A DNA stretch of 64,000 nt, taken from DASSSQ01 sp963839285 (GTDB lineage Bacteria; Actinomycetota; Thermoleophilia; Gaiellales; Gaiellaceae). This document shows positions 54,322 through 63,063 of the stretch, one piece after another. Every line of letters starts with the position of its first letter. The first letter of the stretch is position 1. The stretch is from assembly GCA_963839285.1 (NCBI GenBank), contig CAWIUN010000020.1, forward strand, positions 924,449 through 988,448, written 5' to 3'. Below the pieces are notes generated by a model. The model saw only the letters and a list, made by a program, of their open reading frames with translations, did no database searches and was not told where the DNA came from. The position numbers were made by a program, and so were the translations under genes.

Positions 54322-54630
54322 ACGGTGCAAATCGGCGGAATCGAGTTCGACCACGCCGTCTACGACCGCGAAGCCGACGTCCTCTACCTCCATGTCGGCG
54401 ACCCGACAAGGCGGCCATCGACTTCGACGCCACGCCGGAAGGGCCATCACACGCGGTACGGCGCAGAACGGAAGCCTCGTCGGCGTCACGATCGTCAACG
54501 CACGCTGGCTGCTGGAAGCAGGACGGGTAAGATCGTCCTCACGCTGCCCGAGCGGACGGTCCGAGCGCCGGACCTCGGCGACGTGCTCGCGCCGCCTAGC
54601 GCGCTCATCGCGCCTCGTCGAGGCTCTTGA
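54319..54630 (+). CDS. DUF2283 protein, frameshifted
   Basis: About 95 residues after joining frames at three single-base breaks: MTVQIGGIEFDHAVYDREAD then VLYLHVGDP, AIDFDATPEG, SLVGVTIVNARWLLE and KIVLTLPERTVRAPDLGDVL. YD-x-E-x-D-V-L-Y-L is the DUF2283 signature. DUF2283 proteins are often the second gene after a small toxin-like gene, as here, and are presumed antitoxins. The overlap with the previous stop (ATGA) supports a pair. Its 3' end overlaps the convergent methyltransferase by 26 bases. Confidence 0.6.
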   Translation: MTVQIGGIEFDHAVYDREADVLYLHVGDPTRRPSTSTPRRKGHHTRYGAERKPRRRHDRQRTLAAGSRTGKIVLTLPERTVRAPDLGDVLAPPSALIAPRRGS

Positions 54631-57311
54631 CGACGAGCAGCTCGTTGCCGCGGTCGTCGATCACCTTGACCGCGATCTGCGCGGCCCTCGCCGGCGGTGA
54701 ACGGCGCGCTGGTCGTGCCGGCGAGGTGGTCCCAGACCGAGTCGTCGTACTCGCCCTTGAGCGCGCGCTTGAGGCTGTCCCAGGCGCCGGTGCGCGGGAA
54801 GAACGCCTGCGAGACGTGGAAGGAGCGGCCGTTGTAGTCGGTGTCGAGGAGCCAGGCCGGCACGTTCGCGCCGGCCTCGGTGCTCGACGTCCATCGTCGT
54901 CGGGTCGAAGACGTCGAGGCCGCTCAGCTCGACCTGGTAGCGCGGCTTGCCGCCGTCCTCGGGCGGCAGCTCGTGGATCGCGACGTCGGGGAGGCCGGCG
55001 ACGCTGAAGATCTGGCTCGAGCGCATCGTCTTCAGCAGGTCGCCCATCAGCGATGTCCGGGCGTCGCCTGGACGTAGGTCGCCGGGATCCCGTGGATCTG
55101 CTCCGTCTTCTCGACGTACTCGCGCGCCGATCGGCGTCGATCGCGAAGCCGATCACGAGCAGCTGCTCGTAGCTCTTGCCGTGCGCCTCGCGGGCGGCCT
55201 CGTAGACGAGCTTCTCGGAGACGGCGCCGTTCTCGGGGCCGAAGACGATCGCGACCGGCGCGTCGTCCGGCTCGAGCGCCGCCTCGGCCGAGAGCGAGAG
55301 CGTCGCCGCCGGCTCGCGGACGTTCTCGAGCGCGATCTGCTTGTTGCCCGGCGAGCTGGAGGACGGGTTGCGGCGCAGGACCTCCAGCATCCGGTCGACG
55401 AAGGAGCCGTCCTGCACCGGCTCGCCGCTCGTGGAGGAGTCGTCGATGCCGTCGCCGTCGAGGTCGACCGGCGTCGGGATCGTCGCCTCGACGACGAACG
55501 GGCCGGTGACGCGCGTGATCTTCTTGTCGACCTCGGGCCGGTCGACGAGCACCTCCTCCGCCGGCGGCTCGTCGTTCGCGATCGACTTCAGCGTCACGTG
55601 CGGGACGATCCCGCCGACCTCCTCGCCCTTCGAGTTCTGGCGCCGCTTGTAGACGAACCCGCCGGCGGGGCCGCGGCCGCGGATCCTGCAGCTCGTAGTA
55701 CGGGAAGGTCGCGGTCAGGAGCCGCTGCCGCGTCAGCGCGAGCGGGACGCGCGAGGTGTCGATCGTGATCCAGCGCCGGCCCCACTGCTCGGCGACGTAC
55801 GCGGTCGTGCCGGAGCCGCAGGTCGGGTCGAGGACGAGGTCGCCCGGATCCGTCGTCATCAGGAGGCAGCGCTCGATCGACCTTCGCGTTCGTCTGAACG
55901 ACGTAGAGCTTCGGATCGCCGAAGCCGCTGATCCGCGTGTCGTCCCAGACGTCGTTGAGCGGCACGACCGGGAAGTCGTCGAGGTACCGCACGTAGCGCG
56001 AGCGTGCTTCCGCTGCGCGATGAGCCGTCTCGCTGCTTCGAGCCGCTCGCATCCCTTCGCGGTTCGTCTTCCAGTCGCCGCGTTCCGGGCGGAACTGTCT
56101 GCCCTCGAACTCGAACGCGAACGCGTCGTCGGACTCGCCGGTCTGCGACGTCAGGTTGTCGCGCGCGAAAGACGCGCGCCCGTCGGCGACAATCGCCGAT
56201 CGAGCGTCTCCTCGCGGCGTCATCGGCCGACGCGCTCCGTCCGGCAGCTCGACCCAGGTGTACTGATCGATGCGCCTCTCGCCGCATCCTTGGCGACGAA
56301 GAGCTGGCGGTACTTCACGCGTGTCGCGGTCCCGCGCGTACCAGAGCAGGTAGTCAGTACGCCGACGAGCTGCTAGTGCCGCTGCGGGCTACCGGCACCG
56401 CTGTCTTCCGGAACGCGATCAGCGCGACAGAAGTTCTCCGCGCCGAAAACCTCGTCCAGCAGCTCGCGGACGTGGTGCACGTTCTCGTCCGAGATCTGCA
56501 CGAAGACGCTCCCCGACGGCGTCAGCAGCTCGCGCGCGACGAGCAGCCGGTCGCGCAGGTACGTCAGGTACGAGTGCAGCCCGAGCTCCCAGGTGTCGCG
56601 GTACGCCTTCACCATCTCGGGCTCGCGCGTCATGTCGCGGTCGTCGTCGTACTTGACGTCGCGCCGGCGCACGAACGGCTGGAAGTTCGAGCCGAACTTC
56701 ACGCCGTAGGGCGGGTCGATGTAGATCATCTGCACCTGCCCGCCGAGCCCCTCGTACTCGAGCAGCGAGTTCATGACGACGAGCGAGTCGCCGAGGATCG
56801 AGCCGGTTCGTCCAGCCGCCGCGGTGCTCGTAGGCCTCGAGCTGCTGGTGGAGCGGCAGCTGCGGGTCGGCGAAGAGCTGCAGCTCCATCTGCCGGTCGC
56901 GCTCGTGCCCCTTGAGCGTCTCGAGGATCGCCTTGGTCGAGAGCCGCTCGTGCACGAAGAGCGGCAGCGTCGGCACGTCGAACGAGAGCCGCTCGGCCTT
57001 GCCCGCCCAGTCGAGGAACGGCTGCCCGAGCCGCTTCGAGCTCGCGTCCGCGGCCGCGCGCGCCTCGCTCGAGCGAGTCGCGCCGTCGAGGATCCGCGCG
57101 CGATCAGCGCCTCCCCCTGCTCGCGCGCCGGGTTCTGCCCGTCCCAGTCGAGCGCCGGCGAGAGCGACGAGTCGTACCGGTAGGTCTTCGGCGGCTTCTT
57201 CTGCTTGAACTGCGCCTGCGTCCCGACCTCGGGCCGCAGCAGCGCCTCGTCCTCGTGCCGGTAGGTCTCTGCTCGCTTCGTCGCCAATCCTTCTCCCTCG
57301 TCGCGGTTCAC
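54605..57311 (-). CDS. Site-specific DNA methyltransferase (type III Mod-like), many frameshifts
   Basis: About 900 residues after repairing more than ten breaks. A GTG start gives MNRDEGEGLATKRAETYRHE. Motif IV is QVQMIYIDPPYGVKFGSNFQ (DPPY), so it is an N6-adenine or N4-cytosine methyltransferase; motif I follows later as LVLDPTCGSGTTAYVAEQWG, so the order IV-then-I is that of the beta class. The C-terminal part, YNGRSFHVSQAFFPRTGAWD onward, may bind target DNA. The start overlaps the ATPase stop (GTGA). It should protect the host from the coupled restriction enzyme. Confidence 0.78.
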
Positions 57312-59918
57312 GTGGCCGCTGGATCCTGGCCGGCGCGCGCCGGCCGGGTGTGTGGCGGCGCTGCCAGTTCGATCATCGCGCAGTCGGCGGCGATCTCCAT
57401 GGCCAGCGAGACCAGGAGCGGCTCTTCGGTGAACAGGATCACCTGCCGCTCCGCGGCGGTCTCGCTCAGGATCTCGAGCCCGTAGCGCAGGCGCTCGACG
57501 TCGTAGTGCGCGAACGGGTCGTCGAGCAGAAGGGGCGGCGTCCCTTTCGTCGGGGCGAGGAGGCGTGCGATCTCGAGCCGCTGGACGAGGAAGATCTGAT
57601 CCTTCGTCGCCCGGCTCAGGTCGTCCGCCGAGACGACCCGCCCCCCGGGAACGACGACCTTGACCGATAGGTCGGCGTCGACGCGAGCCTCGGTGTAGCG
57701 GCCGCCCGTGATCCGGCCGAGGTTGCGGCGCAGGGCGTCGTTGAGGTGCGGGGCGAACTCGCGGCTGAGCTCCTCGGCAGCCTCACCGAGGACTCTTGCG
57801 CGCGAGTGCGACGGCATCGCGAGCGTCGACGAGCTTTTCGGCCTCCGCCTCGACGGCCGCGAGCCGCTCCTTCGTTCCGGCAGGGTCCCCCAGCTCTCCC
57901 TCGAGGCGTTCCGCCTCGTTCTCCAGCTGCGCGATTCGCCTCGCCTCGTCGCGCAGACCGTCCTCGAGTGTCGCCAGCTCGCGGCCGAGTTGTGCCGGAT
58001 CCCCCGGTGTCGTCGAGAGGCAGCCGTGAGCGGCGACGTGCTCGTCGTACTGTCGGGCCGTCTCCTGGTGGGTGGCTTCCAGGACCTCGATCGTGTCCCT
58101 CCCGAGCAGCGACGCGAGCGCCGTTCGCGCTGCGTCCGCGTCCTGCGCGAGCTTTCGTCGACGCGCGGCGGCGACCAGCAGCTGGTCGAACAGGCGCGCG
58201 GCCTCGTCAAGCGACTCCTCGTCGACGCCGCCGGCTGCGTAGGCCGTGCGAAGCGCGCGCTCGGCTGTTTCCCGCTCGCGCTCGAGCCGCCCGACTGCGG
58301 CGGCCGCCGTCCGCGCCTCTGCGAGCTCTCGCCGGATGCGCTCCAGCTCGGCCTGCTTCTCGACGCGCTCGGCGTGCCGTCGACACGCCTCCAGGTATGC
58401 GGCAACGCGCTGTTCGAGCGGCGCAGGCGGCGCTCCCGCGGCGTCGAGGGCCACTGCGAGCGCGTCTGCCAGCTCGCTGCGCCGCGCTGCGGCTGCTCGA
58501 CGCTGCTCGGCCCGCGCCTCGGCACGGGCCTCCGCCCGCGCGACCTGGGCGTCCTCGTCCGCGCAGCGACGATCGACCTCGTCGATGGTCGCGGCCTCGT
58601 AGACGTGCAGACGCTCCTCGAGCGTCGTCGGGCGCGGCGGCCGCCGGCGACGTACGAGCATCCTGATCCCGTGCGCGAGGCCGAGCGTGAGGACGACGAG
58701 GATGATCCAGCCGGCGCGGCGGAGGCGCGGGTGCCGGGGCGGCTGCGCCAGGAACAGCAGCGCCGAGCGCTCGCCGCGGTACCTGGCGAGGAGCGGGTCT
58801 CGCAGGGGCAGCTCGACGGGCTCGTCCTCCACTTCCGAAAGCTCCGCGGTCGCCGCGGATGCCCTCTGGACATCCCCCTGCCGCGAAGGGTCGACCTCGG
58901 CGTACGCCGCTAGACCGTCGACGAGCGGCACGAGGCGGCGCTGCTCCCGCTCGAGCTCCTCGACCTTCGGCTGTGCCGCGTCCGCCTCCCGGCGCGTGAC
59001 GTCGAGCTTCTGGTCGAGCTCGGCGAGCCTGTCGCGGGCGATCTTGACCTCGTCGACCAGCGCCTCGTCGAGCGCGGCCGCGTCAACGGGTTCGGCCGAG
59101 ACCTGCTCGAGGCGCCGAGCCTCCTCGAGCCGACTCTGGAGCGCCTGCGCCTGGGAGAGGAGCTGACGCTGGCGAATCGTCTCGCGCTCGTGAAACGTCC
59201 CGTCGTATGCGCCGCGCAAACGGGCCGCTTCCGCGCTCGACCGGGCGAGTTCCTCGCGAGCCTCGTCAGAGACCTGAAGCTGTCCCTTCAGCTCCTCCCG
59301 CTCGCGGACGAGCGCCGCCAGGCGGCCGCGCGGCGCCGGGGCGAGGTTGTCGATGCGCGCGCCGACGACGGACCGCAGAAAGCCGTTCAACCGCTCGACG
59401 GCGTCCTCGACTGCAACGTCACCGGCAACGTTGGCGACCGCCTCCTGCAGTGCCACGCCGAGGCTCGGGCTCTGGCAAACGGCGAGCAGCGCGTCCTGAT
59501 CGACACAGCAGACCTGGCGGAAATCGTCAGGCCCTACGCCGAACAGGTACGGCCCCAGCTCGACGTCGTCGCCGCGGGCGAGCACCTCGCCGGAGAGGTC
59601 GCGGCCTCGTTCATCGGTCAGCTGCACCGTGTGGCTCTCGAAGTCCCACCGCACGTCGTAGAGCCGCTCCCCGTCCCGCAAGCGGCCGGCGAGCGCGTAG
59701 CGGCGACCGTCCCAGGGCGCGCACCGGTCGCGGAGCGATGGACCGCGATTCCGGCGCCGTTCCGGTTTCGAGAATCCACAGAGCATCCGGACGAGCGCCT
59801 CGTGCAGCGAGCTCTTCCCCGCCTCATTCGGTCCGACGACAACGGTCAGGCCCGGCCCGAAGGAGAACGAGCCGTCAAGTCCGCGGAAGCCTTCGACCAC
59901 GACACGCTCAACCCACAC
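57308..59918 (-). CDS. YhaN-like SMC/Rad50-type ATPase
   Basis: About 869 residues, one break near 57795. Walker A is VVVGPNEAGKSSLHEALVRM; a signature motif reads SADDLSRATKDQIFLVQRLE; Walker B is PPLLLDDPFAHYDVERLRYG. Between lie coiled coils with one hydrophobic segment (WIILVVLTLGLAHGIRMLV), a feature of YhaN. With a YhaO-type phosphoesterase these form a SbcCD/Mre11-Rad50-like DNA-end nuclease. GTG 59918 overlaps the YhaO stop by 11 bases and its own stop overlaps the methyltransferase start, placing it inside the restriction operon. Lower GC codons than the flanking genes suggest transfer. Confidence 0.8.
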
Positions 59919-61017
59919 GCAGCACAGGCTCCCGTCCCTCGACCGCACGAAGCCCCGCTTCGAGCGCCAGCCGGGCGATACGACGACCGTGCTCGTCGGG
60001 CGCAGCATCGATCTGCTCGAGCAGCTTGCGTGTGAACAGGCCGTCGAGGCTCTTCCGCTCCAGCCGGCCTTCGATCTCGAGGCTCGTCTCGGTTCGATCC
60101 TGAAGCTCGAGCAAGGCGTACGACGAGCGGCGCGACCCGGCCGCATGCGACGCGTCGATCTCGCACTCGAGCCCGACGACGCCGACGAGGCGAACGCGGA
60201 GGAACAGGTTCGGGTCCGCCTGTTCAAGCGCTCTCTCGACCCGATCGTCGACCGCTGCGCTCGATTCGCATTCCGAGCAATCGATTTCGATCGTCTCGAA
60301 GCGCGTCGAGTTGACGTCGACAAGCTCGACCCCGACCTGCTCGCCGACGTCGACGACTGCCACGCAGTGACGGCCCCGCTCCGCCCAGCCCAGTGGTTCA
60401 GGGCTTCCCGGATAGACGACACCCTCGACGTGGCTGGCAGCGTGGATGTGCCCGGCGAGGCAGGCGGAGATCCCCGCGTTCCGGAGCCGCGTCGGGTCGA
60501 TCGGGAAGTAGCGGTCGGCCTCGTCTGCGAACGGAGCCGTCGGTGCCGTCCCGTGCAGCAGCGCCAGGTGCCGCCGGCCGTCCTGCGGTGCCTCGAAGTG
60601 CTCAAGCAGGCGTGACGAGAGATCGCCGCCGCCCCAGGAGACCGACCAGATGCTGACATCGCCGTAGCGGAACTCGCGCAGCCTGCTCAGTGGCACGATC
60701 TCGACGTTCGCCGGCCAGGCGGTACGGCGGTAGCTGCCGCCGGGAATCAGGGGATCGTGGTTGCCGCAGGCGATCAGCACGGGGATGCCGAGCTGTTCGA
60801 GCTCGTGCGCCACGGACGCGCGAGTGTCGCCGCGCACGTGCTCCTCCTCCCAGAGGTCGCCTCCGATGGTGACCAGCTCGGCGCCGCGATCCCGGGCGAT
60901 CTCGAGCGCGCGGCAGAACGTGGTGAAGAGGGCCCGGCGCTGTGCTGCAGCCACGGCTCGTGGCAAGCCCACGAACGGTCGGTCGAGGTGGACGTCCGCG
61001 AGATGCAGGATCCTCAC
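59908..61017 (-). CDS. YhaO-like DNA repair exonuclease (metallophosphoesterase)
   Basis: 369 residues, intact. The calcineurin-like phosphoesterase motifs of SbcD/Mre11 are present: VRILHLADVHLDRPFVGLP (D-x-H), LVTIGGDLWEEEHVRG (G-D), VLIACGNHDPLIPGG (GNHD), LLHG and CLAGHIHAA (GHxH). The C-terminal part matches YhaO more than SbcD. It should process DNA ends with the YhaN-like ATPase encoded next. GTG at 61017 overlaps the peptidase stop (GTGA). Confidence 0.85.
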   Translation of the reverse strand: MRILHLADVHLDRPFVGLPRAVAAAQRRALFTTFCRALEIARDRGAELVTIGGDLWEEEHVRGDTRASVAHELEQLGIPVLIACGNHDPLIPGGSYRRTAWPANVEIVPLSRLREFRYGDVSIWSVSWGGGDLSSRLLEHFEAPQDGRRHLALLHGTAPTAPFADEADRYFPIDPTRLRNAGISACLAGHIHAASHVEGVVYPGSPEPLGWAERGRHCVAVVDVGEQVGVELVDVNSTRFETIEIDCSECESSAAVDDRVERALEQADPNLFLRVRLVGVVGLECEIDASHAAGSRRSSYALLELQDRTETSLEIEGRLERKSLDGLFTRKLLEQIDAAPDEHGRRIARLALEAGLRAVEGREPVLRVG

Positions 61018-61589
61018 AGTGGCGGCCCGGGTTGCGCGTTTTCTCGCGCGCGCGGCGGCAACGGTCCTGGTTCCCCGACGGCGGCTCGCCGACGAGGCCA
61101 AAGCTGTAGAGCCGCCAGTGCATCGCCGAGCCGCTGACGCCGAACGTGTCGGCACAGCGACTCGACGTCGCCGTCCCAGGCTGCGCGCACCGCGTCTTCC
61201 GGCATCAGCAGCTCGGCCGCGAACACGTTCGCCTCGCGCTCGAGCGCCTTCGCCTCCGGCTCGACTCCCACCTCGGCGGCGCGGCAGAAGACCGGCGCGT
61301 CGCGGCCCTCGCACCACTGGCAGACCCAGTGGCCGAGCTCGTGCGCGAGGGTGAAGCGGCGGCGGGCGGCTCCCTCCCCGGCGTTCAGGAGGATGCGGCG
61401 CTCGTGCGGGTAGAGGAGGCCGGAGACCTCGCCGAGGTCGGCTTCCTCCACGGCGAGGCCGAGCAGGTCCTCGGCGATCGACTCGACGGGCACGGGAAGC
61501 TCCGCCCCGCCGAAGACCTCCGTGTATGCCTGCCGCAACTCGTGGGCTCTCGGGTCAGTGACCGGTCCAGCCACGTCCACTATTGTCAT
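61014..61589 (-). CDS. ImmA/IrrE-type metallopeptidase
   Basis: 191 residues. The zinc site is RRFTLAHELGHWVCQWCEG (HELGH), with the third ligand in a following E-x-x-A-N-x-F-A-A-E-L-L block (EREANVFAAELLMPEDAVRA). ImmA/IrrE peptidases cleave paired XRE repressors in response to DNA damage or other stress. Here an XRE-like gene is directly upstream, overlapping by about 35 bases, and repair-type nuclease genes follow, so a damage-induced switch is plausible. An internal GTG at 61580 is an alternative start. Confidence 0.85.
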   Translation of the reverse strand: MTIVDVAGPVTDPRAHELRQAYTEVFGGAELPVPVESIAEDLLGLAVEEADLGEVSGLLYPHERRILLNAGEGAARRRFTLAHELGHWVCQWCEGRDAPVFCRAAEVGVEPEAKALEREANVFAAELLMPEDAVRAAWDGDVESLCRHVRRQRLGDALAALQLWPRRRAAVGEPGPLPPRARENAQPGPPL

Positions 61590-62154
61590 CAGATCCGGGC
61601 GTCGAGCGAAAGAGCAGGTCGATCTCGTCCGGCTCGGCGGGCTCCAGGGACGCTGGCGCGATCGACGCAGGCGGGGCCAGGTCGGCCCGGTAGAAGGCGA
61701 CGTCGGCCGGCGCCGGCTGCGCCCGCCAGGCGGCGAGGTCGCGGACGTCGGCGTCGAAGAGCTCCCGCAGGACGTCGAAGACGCGCCGGCTGACGCCGCG
61801 CACGTCGAGCAGGCCGCTCTCGAGCTCGTGGTAGGCGCGGGCGAGCCGGTGCCGCTTCGCCGGGTCGAGCTCGAGCCGGCCCTGCAGCGCGTCGACGACG
61901 TCGCTGCGCTTCAGCCCGCGGCGCCGGCGAAGCTCGAGCAGCGGCGGCTCGTGCCTGGAGGCGGCGCGGACGAGGGCGAGATCCGCGTCGGTCGGCTCGC
62001 GGCGCGGGGCATCGCGGAGGTAGGCGTCCATCAGGCGGGAGAGCTCGGCGCGCCGCTCGCCGGCGCGGTCGAGGTACTCGCGCGGGTCGGGCCGCTCGCC
62101 GCGGGCGCTCCGCGCGGCCCAGTCGTCGAAGAGGAGCGCGACGTCAGGCTGCAT
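61555..62154 (-). CDS. XRE-like DNA-binding regulator
   Basis: 199 residues. The first 60 (MQPDVALLFDDWAARSARGE then YLDRAGERRAELSRLMDAYL) form a helical part like those in sigma-linked regulators; residues about 74-140 read LLELRRRRGLKRSDVVDALQ then RVFDVLRELFDADVRDLAAW, a helix-turn-helix of the XRE kind. A long Ala/Pro-rich tail follows. It is the expected repressor target of the ImmA/IrrE peptidase encoded next. ATG 62154 overlaps the sigma-factor stop by 11 bases. Confidence 0.65.
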   Translation of the reverse strand: MQPDVALLFDDWAARSARGERPDPREYLDRAGERRAELSRLMDAYLRDAPRREPTDADLALVRAASRHEPPLLELRRRRGLKRSDVVDALQGRLELDPAKRHRLARAYHELESGLLDVRGVSRRVFDVLRELFDADVRDLAAWRAQPAPADVAFYRADLAPPASIAPASLEPAEPDEIDLLFRSTPGSDDNSGRGWTGH

Positions 62155-62668
62155 CGATCCGCTCCCTCAGCTTCGCGTGTCCGCGGTGCAGCGCCTGGTC
62201 GACGGCGTTCCGCTGCATGTCGAGCTCGGCCGCGATCTCCGTCGGCTCGAGACCGCGCAGGTACCTCAGCTCGAGCACGTTCCGCGCCACGTCCGGCAGG
62301 TCGGCGAAGAGCGACTCGAGCTCCAGCCGCTCCTCGACCGCACCGAACCCGGCCTCCTCGACGGCAGGATCCCAGTCGTCGGGCAGCGGCAGCGATCTCC
62401 GCCCGGCCCAGTGGTCGCGGAGCGTCCAGTCGACCACCTTGTGCACGACGACGCGAAACGGCACCGGGTAGCGCTTGCCGCGGCCGAGCTCCGCGAGCAG
62501 GCGCATGAAGACGTCCTGGGCGACGTCGTCGCCGTCCCAGCCCGCGCCGACCCGGCAGCGGGCGAGCACGATCTCCGCATAGGCGGCGACGAGGGTCTCG
62601 TGGTCGCCGCTCTCCAGCAGCAGGGCGTCTTCGGCGTCTCTGGCATGTCGCATCCGATCAGGAGTCAC
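62144..62668 (-). CDS. ECF-like sigma factor heading the restriction operon
   Basis: 174 residues from GTG 62668, with GGAG five bases upstream and TAAGAT further up. Region 2 reads GAGWDGDDVAQDVFMRLLAE; region 4 is DVARNVLELRYLRGLEPTEI then AAELDMQRNAVDQALHRGHA, the DNA-recognition helix. As the first gene of the coupled run sigma, XRE, ImmA/IrrE, YhaO, YhaN, Mod, it may drive its own operon's transcription. Confidence 0.8.
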   Translation of the reverse strand: MTPDRMRHARDAEDALLLESGDHETLVAAYAEIVLARCRVGAGWDGDDVAQDVFMRLLAELGRGKRYPVPFRVVVHKVVDWTLRDHWAGRRSLPLPDDWDPAVEEAGFGAVEERLELESLFADLPDVARNVLELRYLRGLEPTEIAAELDMQRNAVDQALHRGHAKLRERIDAA

Positions 62669-62706
62669 CGGCACTCCGGGCGATCTTACGGGGCGCGTGA
62701 TCCTGC

Positions 62707-62712
62707 TACGGT
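62707..62712 (+). promoter_or_regulatory. -10-like element before small gene at 62719
   Basis: TACGGT ends six bases before the GTG at 62719, the recurrent leaderless spacing, and is divergent from the sigma gene start. Confidence 0.4.
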
Positions 62713-62718
62713 CGCCGC

Positions 62719-62898
62719 GTGGACGAAGGAGGGGTTGGCACCGGCAGGTCCGCCGAGGAGGCAGTGTCGGCTCTCGTTCGACGCGCGCACGCAGCCGAGG
62801 ACGAGCCGGGAACGCCGATCGAGGATCCCGTCGCGATCCGGACGCTGCTGGCTGCGTCTGATCGCGCACCGGACCCGCAGCGGCGCGCCACGCACTAG
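62719..62898 (+). CDS. Small hypothetical protein
   Basis: 59 residues from GTG 62719: VDEGGVGTGRSAEEAVSALV then RRAHAAEDEPGTPIEDPVAI and a basic tail. No recognised family, no signal peptide. The predicted -10 at six bases and normal codon use support it. It is divergent from the sigma-headed operon and its TAG lies inside the left arm of the 19-base inverted repeat. Confidence 0.45.
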   Translation: MDEGGVGTGRSAEEAVSALVRRAHAAEDEPGTPIEDPVAIRTLLAASDRAPDPQRRATH

Positions 62899-62913
62899 AG
62901 GCTTGATGCGCAT
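62895..62913. repeat. Inverted repeat, left arm
   Basis: CTAGAGGCTTGATGCGCAT; the right arm at 63045-63063 is its reverse complement with one mismatch (18 of 19). The arms enclose 131 bases with no gene that I can support. Two convergent genes end inside the arms with TAG. Confidence 0.75.
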
Positions 62914-63044
62914 CGTCCGCGGCCGCGGCTACCGCCCCAGGCACGGCGCCAGGCCGCACCGGCGTCCTCACACGTGCAACCAGCATGCGCCACGGACGCC
63001 GGCACACCCTGGCTTGACCTGGAACGGCCCCGCTAGGGACGTCC

Positions 63045-63063
63045 ATGCGCATCAAACCTCTAG
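63045..63063. repeat. Inverted repeat, right arm
   Basis: ATGCGCATCAAACCTCTAG, the complement of the left arm apart from one base. The stop codon of the minus-strand ARPP-1-like gene lies here. Confidence 0.75.

Noticed and set aside
45854..57311. Programmed frameshifting in the nuclease, restriction and methyltransferase genes
   Set aside because: There are too many breaks, in both directions, without slippery runs plus structures, and the same kind of break is present in pheST.
62914..63044. Small ORFs inside the inverted repeat
   Set aside because: The frames are Arg/Pro-rich, without a promoter or ribosome site, and no protein-like pattern is seen.
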